Origin: an uncultured Actinomycetes bacterium | GTDB lineage: Bacteria; Actinomycetota; Actinomycetes; Nanopelagicales; Nanopelagicaceae | Assembly (NCBI GenBank): GCA_903852585.1 | Contig: CAINRG010000024.1 | Location: forward strand, 1-39,703 | DNA length: 39,703 nucleotides | Reading direction: 5' to 3' | Shown here: in pieces, positions 22,581 to 29,697 of the stretch | Position numbering within the stretch: position 1 is the stretch's first letter | Layout: each line of letters begins with the position of its first letter | Translations under genes and position numbers: made by a program | The notes under the pieces: model-generated | Databases searched by the model: none | Told to the model about the DNA's origin: nothing | Seen by the model: the letters and a program-made list of their open reading frames with translations, nothing else

Positions 22581-22643
22581 TCGCAAGTAGTCGCAAGTAG
22601 TCGCAAGTAGTCCCAAGTAATCCCAAGTAATCCCAAGTACTCC
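22578..22643 (+). repeat. 10-bp tandem array, each unit beginning with a stop codon
   Basis: Units of ten bases start exactly at the RibD-C gene stop: TAGTCGCAAG three times, TAGTCCCAAG once, TAATCCCAAG twice, then a partial TACTCC. Stops fall at 22578, 22588, 22598, 22608, 22618 and 22628, cycling through all three reading frames twice. The array occupies most of the gap before the convergent DMT transporter gene. Confidence 0.9.
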
Positions 22644-22658
22644 AGCTAAGTAAAGAAG

Positions 22659-23498
22659 CTAGCTCAACGAAATCAGTGAAACCCCCGCAATAGCCATTGC
22701 AATTCCAAGATATTGAAGCTTGTGAAGTCGCTCATGTGCATACTTAAAAGCGAGCAACGTTGTCACAACGGGATAGAGCGAGGAGAGAACAACAGCGGAT
22801 GAAACGAGCCCCATGGTGGAAGCTTCGCCCAACGCAACATTTGCCAGAAAATCAGATGCGCCTCCGTACAAAAGAATTCCAGCGCTTGATTTTTCAAAAC
22901 CGCCCAGCGTCTTAAACCGCAAGGCAAGAACCACCATTACCAATACTGTCGAAAATCTCATTGTCACAGCTGTCATCAAAACATTTGATTGAGATCCGTG
23001 TGTCAGCAAAAGAACTGCGATTCCAAAACAGATGGCTGCAATAACAGCAAGAAGAATAGGTTTAGGACTCAAGCCGCCATTTATTTCGGGGCCAGATCCG
23101 AAGAATGCACCCAGTATGGCAATTGCCATACCCGTGAGTGCCATCGATGTTGGTCGCTCGCCGTGCACGATGGAATAGAGAACGGGAATTAAGACAGAAA
23201 GAGAGGTAATCGGAGAAACAACTCCCATGCGACCTGTCGCAAGCCCAGCAAAAAATGCATTTAAGCCAACAAATCCCACTAATCCCGCGCAGACACCTGG
23301 CAAGAAATATCCACTCCAGGAGAGAGAGGGTGCAATCCATGTTCGCGTTGCGAGCAGAAGAGAGATCCCAACAAAGAAACCAATGACCTGGCCGGCACCT
23401 GCCACAGCCACGACGTTGTGTTTCTTTGTGAGGTGCCCACCGATGTAATCACCACTTCCAAAGAGGAGACTGGAAAGAAGGGCTAAGAGTGAGCTCAT
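22659..23498 (-). CDS. EamA/DMT family transporter
   Basis: A 279-residue membrane protein with ten hydrophobic helices in two EamA halves; LLFGSGDYIGGHLTKKH near residue 10 marks the first helix and loop. It is probably a small-metabolite exporter; substrate not readable. The frame is open to 23588, but those 30 extra residues are hydrophilic and run past the divergent promoter. I start at ATG 23498, where a leaderless-type -10 box is correctly placed. It is not closely similar by eye to the DMT protein at 2344-3213. Confidence 0.83.
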   Translation of the reverse strand: MSSLLALLSSLLFGSGDYIGGHLTKKHNVVAVAGAGQVIGFFVGISLLLATRTWIAPSLSWSGYFLPGVCAGLVGFVGLNAFFAGLATGRMGVVSPITSLSVLIPVLYSIVHGERPTSMALTGMAIAILGAFFGSGPEINGGLSPKPILLAVIAAICFGIAVLLLTHGSQSNVLMTAVTMRFSTVLVMVVLALRFKTLGGFEKSSAGILLYGGASDFLANVALGEASTMGLVSSAVVLSSLYPVVTTLLAFKYAHERLHKLQYLGIAMAIAGVSLISLS

Positions 23499-23504
23499 AA
23501 GAAA

Positions 23505-23510
23505 AGGGTA
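23505..23510 (-). promoter_or_regulatory. -10 box of leaderless DMT transporter promoter
   Basis: TACCCT on the minus strand, then TTTCTT, then ATG at 23498. This supports the shorter start. Confidence 0.55.
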
Positions 23511-23554
23511 CCTTTCCTTGCTCGCGCCTAAGTCATTTATAGGTGTGCGCAATT

Positions 23555-23560
23555 TATTAT
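23555..23560 (+). promoter_or_regulatory. -10 box of leaderless DUF3000 promoter
   Basis: TATTAT, then TCATCA, then GTG at 23567. It decides the start against the longer frame from GTG 23543. Confidence 0.5.
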
Positions 23561-23566
23561 TCATCA

Positions 23567-24118
23567 GTGGCTGCGCAGCAAATCTCATTCGACCAAATCA
23601 TTGCAGAAATCCGCGCTATTACTCCACGGGCTGAAATAATTATTGACGAAGTTCCCGCCCCTCAAAAATTAGCCCCTTTTGCGATTGCACTCACCGCAGA
23701 TGTACTCGAAGATGCTGCCACAGGTAGATTTGTTCTTCTTCACGATCCCAAGGGACAAGAGGGATGGTCGGGTCAATATCGATGTGTAACTTTTGTTCGT
23801 GCTGCGATTGATCAATCGATGGCTGCCGATCCCATGCTGTCTGATGTTGGTTGGAGTTGGCTCGTTGAAGCCCTAAAAAAATATGATTGCCAATACGAAG
23901 CTCCAAGTGGCACCGTCACTCGTGTAGCTTCAGTCTCTTACGGCATGCTTGAAGGTCGCGATGAAGATTCTGAAATGGAGATTCGCGCTTCGTGGACACC
24001 TACATCTGGTTCTGGCATCGCACATCATGTTCGAGCATGGCTCGACCTTCTCGGTCTCTCTGCTGCTCTTGAGCCCATTCCAGATGGAGTTACTCAACTC
24101 ACTCCAAACCGACGTTAA
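23567..24118 (+). CDS. DUF3000 domain protein
   Basis: A 183-residue soluble protein of the actinobacterial DUF3000 family, recognised from FDQIIAEIRA at the start, the HDPKGQEGWSGQYRCVTFVRA core near residue 60, and VGWSWLVEALK near 95. The function is unknown. It sits 16 bases upstream of RNase D, the same pairing as mycobacterial Rv2680-Rv2681, so a link to RNA processing is plausible (inference). GTG 23567 is preferred over GTG 23543 because the -10 box fits it. Confidence 0.82.
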   Translation: MAAQQISFDQIIAEIRAITPRAEIIIDEVPAPQKLAPFAIALTADVLEDAATGRFVLLHDPKGQEGWSGQYRCVTFVRAAIDQSMAADPMLSDVGWSWLVEALKKYDCQYEAPSGTVTRVASVSYGMLEGRDEDSEMEIRASWTPTSGSGIAHHVRAWLDLLGLSAALEPIPDGVTQLTPNRR

Positions 24119-24134
24119 ATCCAGAGATTCGCTT

Positions 24135-25463
24135 ATGTCCACCATGAACGAGGAAGAACTTGCACCCGAGAGTGAGAATTTAGCCCAACCGCTCCTCTCC
24201 CCTCGTCATCCAATGCCAGAACTTGTTTCAACAAACGAGGGGCTTAAGGAAGTTATTCAGACTTTACGCAGTGGAACTGGACCCATCGCAATCGATGCAG
24301 AGCGAGCATCCGGCTACAAATACAGTCAACGGGCATATTTAATTCAAATTTTTCGACGTGGAGGCGGTCTTCACCTTATCGATCCGATAACAGCAAATGA
24401 TCCTGCGCTCTGGACTGAACTCAGCGATAGCTTCGCTGACCAGGAATGGATAATTCATGCAAGCACTCAAGATCTTCCATGTTTAACAGAACTTGGTCTT
24501 TACCCAAAAATTCTTTTCGATACAGAATTGGGCGCTCGTATTGCAGGAGCTCCTCGCGTTGGACTTGGGCCACTCGCTGAATCCTTACTCAATCTTTCAC
24601 TTGCAAAAGAACACAGCGCCGTCGATTGGTCGAAACGTCCGCTCAATCCTGAATGGTTAATTTACGCAGCCCTGGACGTTGATGTTCTTGTCGACTTGCG
24701 AGATAAGGTTTATGACTTACTTTCTCAATCGCAAAAATTGGAATGGGCTCAGCAGGATTTTGCTCAAATTCTCCAAAGCTACCAGCCTGGTGTGGAGAAG
24801 AGCCCAAGAAAAGACCCGTGGAGAAGAACATCGGGAATGCATAAGGTTCGAGATCGTCGTACATTGGCGCTGATCAAAGCGCTCTGGATTGCCCGCGATC
24901 ACTACGCTTCTTCCATCGACGTTGCGCCGGGGCGAGTCTTTAATGACGAAGCACTTGTTGCAACTGCTGTTTCTAAACCAAAATCGATTGAGGAGATGCG
25001 TCGAATTTTGACGAAAAGATCTCGTCTTCAGAATCTTCCATTGACTGATTGGTTTGAGGCACTTCGTACTGCATCTGCTTTACCTCTTGAAGAACTTCCT
25101 GAATTACGCACTCCATCAACATCACTTCCACCTCCAAAACTCTGGAAAGATAGAAATCCATTGGGATATGCCCGCTTAACGCATGCCCGAGCCGCAGTCA
25201 TCCAGCGAGCGCAGGAGCTGTCGATGCCCGTTGAGAACTTGATCTCCCCCGATGCCCTTAGAAAATTGGTCTGGCACAACCCTCCCGTCGATGGAGACCT
25301 TGCTGACTACATCAGAAGTGCTCTGACAGAAGGCGGCGCCCGTCCATGGCAGGTCAATCAGCTCGCAGAACTGCTTATGGAGCCCCTTCTCCAGCGCGAA
25401 CCCCTTGTAAGCCCAGAGCCTGAGGTAGATGAGGCACCGGCAACGCCTGCAGATCAGGCGTAA
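24135..25463 (+). CDS. Ribonuclease D-like 3'-5' exonuclease with HRDC domain
   Basis: A 442-residue protein. The DEDD exonuclease core shows IAIDAERASGYKYSQRAYLIQ near residue 46 (DxE, motif I), IIHASTQDLPCL near 105 (motif II Asp) and YAALDVDVLVDL near 175 (motif III). An HRDC domain follows at about 225-300 (VRDRRTLALIKALWIARDHYA). RNase D trims 3' ends of tRNA and other stable RNAs. The open frame reaches back to 23949 but overlaps DUF3000 there; ATG 24135 is the natural start, directly after DUF3000. Confidence 0.87.
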   Translation: MSTMNEEELAPESENLAQPLLSPRHPMPELVSTNEGLKEVIQTLRSGTGPIAIDAERASGYKYSQRAYLIQIFRRGGGLHLIDPITANDPALWTELSDSFADQEWIIHASTQDLPCLTELGLYPKILFDTELGARIAGAPRVGLGPLAESLLNLSLAKEHSAVDWSKRPLNPEWLIYAALDVDVLVDLRDKVYDLLSQSQKLEWAQQDFAQILQSYQPGVEKSPRKDPWRRTSGMHKVRDRRTLALIKALWIARDHYASSIDVAPGRVFNDEALVATAVSKPKSIEEMRRILTKRSRLQNLPLTDWFEALRTASALPLEELPELRTPSTSLPPPKLWKDRNPLGYARLTHARAAVIQRAQELSMPVENLISPDALRKLVWHNPPVDGDLADYIRSALTEGGARPWQVNQLAELLMEPLLQREPLVSPEPEVDEAPATPADQA

Positions 25464-25482
25464 AGCCTCATCGGGTGTGACG

Positions 25483-25510
25483 AATTACGCAACATAAGAG
25501 TTGCGTAATT
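25483..25510. terminator. Perfect 11-bp inverted repeat: terminator or operator
   Basis: AATTACGCAAC (25483-25493), loop ATAAGA, GTTGCGTAATT (25500-25510), with no mismatch. It begins 19 bases after the RNase D stop, which suits a terminator, but no T run follows. It also ends 15 bases before the FTR1 -10 box, where a repressor could act. The sequence does not decide between the two. Confidence 0.6.
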
Positions 25511-25524
25511 ACCAAAGCTAGCCA

Positions 25525-25530
25525 TAGGCT
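25525..25530 (+). promoter_or_regulatory. -10 box of leaderless FTR1 promoter
   Basis: TAGGCT, then CATCCT, then GTG at 25537. Confidence 0.55.
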
Positions 25531-25536
25531 CATCCT

Positions 25537-26283
25537 GTGTTGAACACCTTCCTGATTGCCATTCGAGAGGGCCTTGAGGCCTCACTCATTGTTGGAATCT
25601 TGCTTGCCTATGTGGCAAAGACGGGACGCCGAAATGCGCTTCCATCCATTTGGGCAGGTGTCACCCTTGCAATCGCACTCAGCCTCGGCTTTGGAGCATT
25701 TCTCTCCTTTACCTCCCATGAGCTCTCCCCATCGGGAGAAGAATTCTTTGCAGGCGTTACTTCCATTGGAGCAGTAACACTGGTGACGTGGATGGTTTTT
25801 TGGATGAAGAAGACTGCTCGAAACATCAGCAAAGAGTTGCATTCGAAAATGGATCAAGCTGTTGCACTCGGTACTTTTGGCTTGATTTCCACTGCTTTTC
25901 TCAGCGTTGCTCGCGAGGGACTTGAAACATCACTCTTTTTATATGCAAGTTTTAAGACAGTTGGATCAAATGCAGCACCAACAATCGGATTAATCGCAGG
26001 ACTCATCACCTCGATTACGCTGGGAATCCTTGTATACAAGCGTTCTGTAAAATTAAACCTCAGTAAGTTCTTTACCTACAGCGGAATTGCCCTCATCATT
26101 GTTGCAAGCAGCGTCCTTCATAAGGGGATTCTGGATCTTCAATCCTTTGGACTTGTACCGCGCGGCTTGTGGCTCAATTGGACCTTCGTTGCGACATACC
26201 TTTTCTTCACCTTGAAGCCATTTACCGCTTCTTTGCGTGGCCCACAGGGCGCTGCTCCCGTCAAAACTCCCGTCACGAAGTAA
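25537..26283 (+). CDS. FTR1/EfeU family high-affinity iron permease
   Basis: A 248-residue membrane protein with about seven helices. The iron-passage motif REGLE occurs twice, in IAIREGLEASL near residue 10 and VAREGLETSLF near 125, the hallmark of FTR1/EfeU. It would import iron. The usual bacterial partners efeO and efeB do not follow; the next gene is a thiolase. GTG start, no ribosome binding site. The perfect inverted repeat at 25483-25510 lies in its promoter region. Confidence 0.88.
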   Translation: MLNTFLIAIREGLEASLIVGILLAYVAKTGRRNALPSIWAGVTLAIALSLGFGAFLSFTSHELSPSGEEFFAGVTSIGAVTLVTWMVFWMKKTARNISKELHSKMDQAVALGTFGLISTAFLSVAREGLETSLFLYASFKTVGSNAAPTIGLIAGLITSITLGILVYKRSVKLNLSKFFTYSGIALIIVASSVLHKGILDLQSFGLVPRGLWLNWTFVATYLFFTLKPFTASLRGPQGAAPVKTPVTK

Positions 26284-26306
26284 TTCCCTTTTTCATTACT
26301 GACGAG

Positions 26307-26312
26307 TAACCT
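26307..26312 (+). promoter_or_regulatory. -10 box of the fadA-fadB operon
   Basis: TAACCT, placing the transcript start near 26318 and giving a leader of about 23 bases that contains AAGGGAAGG. This is a leadered promoter, in contrast to most in the window. Confidence 0.4.
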
Positions 26313-26341
26313 TCCAGTACGTAGCAAGGGAAGGTCGTTTC

Positions 26342-27565
26342 ATGTCGCGCTCACATATGCAATCTCTGGGAGATAGCCAGCCGGTCTTGGTGGATGCAGT
26401 CCGCTCTCCCTTTGGAAAATCCGGAAGTCTCTACGTCAACACTCGCGCCGATGACATTATGGTCCGCGTCTTGCGGGGGCTTCTTGAGCGCAATCCCCAA
26501 CTCTCACCATCAGCTATCGATGATGTTGCTATTGCAGCAGCAACTCAGACTGGTGATCAGGGAATGAATATCGGCCGAAGCGCATCCTTGCTCGCTGGAA
26601 TTCCAAACACCGTTCCGGGCTACTCTGTCGATAGATGGTGTGCTGGTGCGATGACATCTGTGACAACTCTTGCGGGAGCAATCGCATCGGGTGCATATGA
26701 GATTGCTATCGCAGGCGGAGTTGAACACATGGGAAACCATCCGATTGGTGATGGCATGGATCCAAACCCTCGTTATCTTGCAGAAAAACTTGTTGACCAA
26801 GATGCGCTCGCTATGGGATCCACTGCTGAACGGCTCCACGATAAATTTCCACACCTGACAAAAGAGCGTGCAGATCGTTATGCATTGAGGTCTCAAGAGA
26901 AAACTGCTGCTGCATACGCTTCTGGGGTAATTCAAAAAGATTTAGTTCCTGTTGCTGTTCGAAGCGCTGAACTTGGTTTTGGAATCGCGACAGTCGATGA
27001 GCCACCACGGCCTACAACAACAATGGAAGGTTTGGCTGGGCTAAAGACTCCATTTAGAGCTGCAGGAAATGTCACGGCTGGAAATTCATCCGGTATTAAT
27101 GACGGTGCAACTGCTGCAATCATTGCGAGTGCAGGAAAGGCAAAAGAACTTGGACTTCCTGTAAAGGCAAAAATGGTCTCCTTTGCATTTGCCGGCGTGG
27201 AGCCAGAAATCATGGGTTACGGCCCTGTCCCAAGCACCATAAAGGCTTTAGAAAAAGCGGGACTTTCAATTGCCGATATTGGTTTATTCGAAGTCAATGA
27301 AGCATTTGCTGTTCAAGTTCTCTCCTTTCTCGATTACTTCGGCCTCTCCGATGATGATTCTCGCGTCAATATTCATGGAGGCGCCATCGCAGTTGGTCAT
27401 CCACTTGCCTCATCCGGAATTCGGTTGATGCTCAACCTTGCCCGTGGATTTGAGATGCATCCTGAAGTTCAATATGGAATCACAACGATGTGTATTGGAC
27501 TTGGAATGGGTGGAACCGTTATTTGGGAGAATCCACATTTCACCGGAAAGGGCGGATCAAAGTAA
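26342..27565 (+). CDS. fadA: Thiolase, acetyl-CoA C-acyltransferase
   Basis: A 407-residue thiolase. The acyl-accepting Cys100 is in SVDRWCAGAM, the catalytic His in GGAIAVGHPLASSG near residue 355, and the second Cys in TTMCIGLGMGG near 387. With the multifunctional FadB encoded next, it performs the last step of fatty acid beta-oxidation, releasing acetyl-CoA. AAGGGAAGG upstream of the ATG is the ribosome binding site. The stop overlaps the fadB start as TAATG, so the two subunits are translationally coupled. Confidence 0.92.
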   Translation: MSRSHMQSLGDSQPVLVDAVRSPFGKSGSLYVNTRADDIMVRVLRGLLERNPQLSPSAIDDVAIAAATQTGDQGMNIGRSASLLAGIPNTVPGYSVDRWCAGAMTSVTTLAGAIASGAYEIAIAGGVEHMGNHPIGDGMDPNPRYLAEKLVDQDALAMGSTAERLHDKFPHLTKERADRYALRSQEKTAAAYASGVIQKDLVPVAVRSAELGFGIATVDEPPRPTTTMEGLAGLKTPFRAAGNVTAGNSSGINDGATAAIIASAGKAKELGLPVKAKMVSFAFAGVEPEIMGYGPVPSTIKALEKAGLSIADIGLFEVNEAFAVQVLSFLDYFGLSDDDSRVNIHGGAIAVGHPLASSGIRLMLNLARGFEMHPEVQYGITTMCIGLGMGGTVIWENPHFTGKGGSK

Positions 27566-29667
27566 TGGTCAACATCACCAATCCCGACGAAGTTATTACA
27601 CAAGCACTACTTCGTGAAGTCGATCTCACTCCTTTTGGATTCAAGGGAAGTCTTGCTCTCATCACTCTTGATAACGGTATGGACCATACCCGCCCCAATA
27701 CATTTGGACCTTCCTCACTTGAAAAACTCAATGAGGCAATATCAGCTGCGCAGGCAAGTTCCGCTTCGGCTATCGCAATAACGGGAAAACCATTCATCTT
27801 TGCAGCAGGTGCTGATCTCTCCGCTCTTGCTATGTTGACTGAGCGGGAGCAAGCACTTGCAGTTGGAAAACTCGGACATGATGTTTTCCGTAGATTAGGT
27901 GAAAGTAAAAAACCTACATTTGCATTTATCAATGGGCTAGCCCTCGGTGGAGGTCTTGAAGTCGGGTTGCATTGCCACTTCCGAACTCTGGCAACAACGG
28001 CTTTCACTGGACTTCCCGAAGTATTTCTTGGACTTGTTCCTGGTTGGGGCGGTGCAACTATTTTGCCAAAGCTCATTGGTCCAAAAAATGCGGTACAAGT
28101 CATCATGATGAATGCGCTCAATAACAACACCATGATGAAATCCAAGGATGCCCTTTCCCTCGGTGTCGTGGATGCAGTCTTTGAGCCAGCTGATTTTCTT
28201 GAAAAATCCGTGGCTTTTGCCGCTCAGATTCTTTCTGGATCAAAGAAGATAGAGCGAACCGATCACACAAGCGATGATCAAGGGTGGAGCACGGCTCTTG
28301 CCACAGGAAAAGCTGCGATGGCAAAGAAATATGGCGGTGCAGAATTAGCTTCGCCCATGAAGGCGCTGGAGCTCATCTCCGCTTCACGCACAAATTCGCT
28401 CAGCGAAGGATTTGATGCTGAAGATCAGGCTCTTGCAGATCTCACCATGAGCGATTCGCTTCGAGCATCTCTCTACTCATTTAATCTCATTCAAAAAAAG
28501 CGCAAGAAAGTTGAAGGTGCTCCAAAACCTGCACTCGCGCGAAAAGTAACAAAAGTTGGAGTTGTCGGTGCCGGACTTATGGCTTCACAACTTGCTCTGA
28601 TTATTCTGCGAAATCTCAAAGTTCCTGTTGTAATCACAGATTTAGATCAAGAACGAGTTGATAAGGGGCTTTCCTACATTAATTCAGAGATCGCAAAACT
28701 CGTCGAGAAGCGACGCCTCACTCCAGAAGCAGCAGGTCGACTTTCATCTCTGATCAGCGGGTCCACTTCAAAAAGTGTGTACGCAGATTGCAATTTCGTC
28801 ATTGAAGCAATCTTTGAAGAACTTTCCTTAAAGCAAAAGCTTTTCGCCGAGCTTGAGGGGATTGTCTCTGAAGAATGCGTCTTGGCAACAAATACATCAT
28901 CTCTCTCTGTTGAGAAAATGTCGGAGGGACTCAAGCACCCTGAGCGCGTCATTGGTTTTCACTTCTTTAATCCAGTTGCCGTGATGCCTCTTCTTGAAGT
29001 TGCTCGCACGACAAAGAGTGATGATGCAACAACAGCGACAGCAATTTCCGTTGGTAAAGAACTCAAAAAAACTATGGTGATAGTCAAAGACGCTCCTGCA
29101 TTTGTTGTGAACCGCCTTTTGACGCGCTTTATGGGCGAGATTACTGATGCAATCGATGAAGGGACTCCGTGGGATGTGGCCGATGTGGCAATGAAGCCTC
29201 TCGGACTTCCCATGACATCCCTTGAGCTACTAGGGCTTGTAGGCCCAGGCGTTGCTCTCCATGTAGCTCAAACTCTTCACCACAATCTGGGTGATCGATA
29301 CCGAATTTCCCCAACGATGCAACGCTTTGTCGAGAAGGGTGTTCGCACTTTCTACATCAAGAGTGAAGATGGCAAAGTGGTTCCTAATCCTGAGGCACTC
29401 GCACTTCTTGAAAAGGGCACTACTCCATCCACAGCCGAGCAAGTTCGCCTTCGTGCACTCAAAGCTCTGGCAAGTGAGGCGCGTATGATGCTCGATGAGG
29501 GTGTTGTTTCAACCCCAGCAGAAATCGACATCTGCATGCTTCTTGGATCTGGATGGCCAATGCACCTCGGTGGAATTCTTCCCTACCTCGATCGCGAAGG
29601 AATTAGCGTTGAAGTAACCGGCAAGAATTTTCATCCCGCCGGTGTTGCTTCTCTTCCTGCTTCTTAA
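27565..29667 (+). CDS. fadB: FadB-type multifunctional enoyl-CoA hydratase/3-hydroxyacyl-CoA dehydrogenase
   Basis: A 700-residue protein from ATG 27565. Residues 1-230 are a crotonase domain with FAAGADLSAL near 85 and GGGLEVGLHCHFRT near 130. Residues 325-510 are the NAD-binding dehydrogenase domain with KVGVVGAGLMASQLAL near 330 and the catalytic His in GFHFFNPVAVMPLLEV near 468. Two C-terminal dehydrogenase repeats follow. It hydrates and oxidises acyl-CoAs for the thiolase. The frame is open to 27490 but that part lies inside fadA. Its TAA opens the 10-bp stop array shared with aconitase. Confidence 0.92.
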   Translation: MVNITNPDEVITQALLREVDLTPFGFKGSLALITLDNGMDHTRPNTFGPSSLEKLNEAISAAQASSASAIAITGKPFIFAAGADLSALAMLTEREQALAVGKLGHDVFRRLGESKKPTFAFINGLALGGGLEVGLHCHFRTLATTAFTGLPEVFLGLVPGWGGATILPKLIGPKNAVQVIMMNALNNNTMMKSKDALSLGVVDAVFEPADFLEKSVAFAAQILSGSKKIERTDHTSDDQGWSTALATGKAAMAKKYGGAELASPMKALELISASRTNSLSEGFDAEDQALADLTMSDSLRASLYSFNLIQKKRKKVEGAPKPALARKVTKVGVVGAGLMASQLALIILRNLKVPVVITDLDQERVDKGLSYINSEIAKLVEKRRLTPEAAGRLSSLISGSTSKSVYADCNFVIEAIFEELSLKQKLFAELEGIVSEECVLATNTSSLSVEKMSEGLKHPERVIGFHFFNPVAVMPLLEVARTTKSDDATTATAISVGKELKKTMVIVKDAPAFVVNRLLTRFMGEITDAIDEGTPWDVADVAMKPLGLPMTSLELLGLVGPGVALHVAQTLHHNLGDRYRISPTMQRFVEKGVRTFYIKSEDGKVVPNPEALALLEKGTTPSTAEQVRLRALKALASEARMMLDEGVVSTPAEIDICMLLGSGWPMHLGGILPYLDREGISVEVTGKNFHPAGVASLPAS

Positions 29668-29697
29668 AGTTCTTTAAATTTCCTTAAAGTTTCTTAA
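29664..29697. repeat. Bidirectional 10-bp TTAA array between two convergent stops
   Basis: TTAA occurs at 29664, 29674, 29684 and 29694, exactly ten bases apart, in units such as TAAAGTTCTT, TAAATTTCCT and TAAAGTTTCT. The first TTAA supplies the fadB stop (29665-29667) and the last the aconitase stop (complement of 29694-29696). As TTAA is its own complement, each unit gives TAA on both strands, covering all three frames in both directions. Confidence 0.85.

Noticed and set aside
22578-22643. CRISPR array
   Set aside because: Units are 10 bases in direct tandem with no spacers; no cas genes nearby.
26310-26334. Hairpin CCTTCC/GGAAGG masking the fadA ribosome binding site
   Set aside because: The upstream arm lies at or before the predicted transcript start (-10 at 26307-26312), so it would not be in the RNA.
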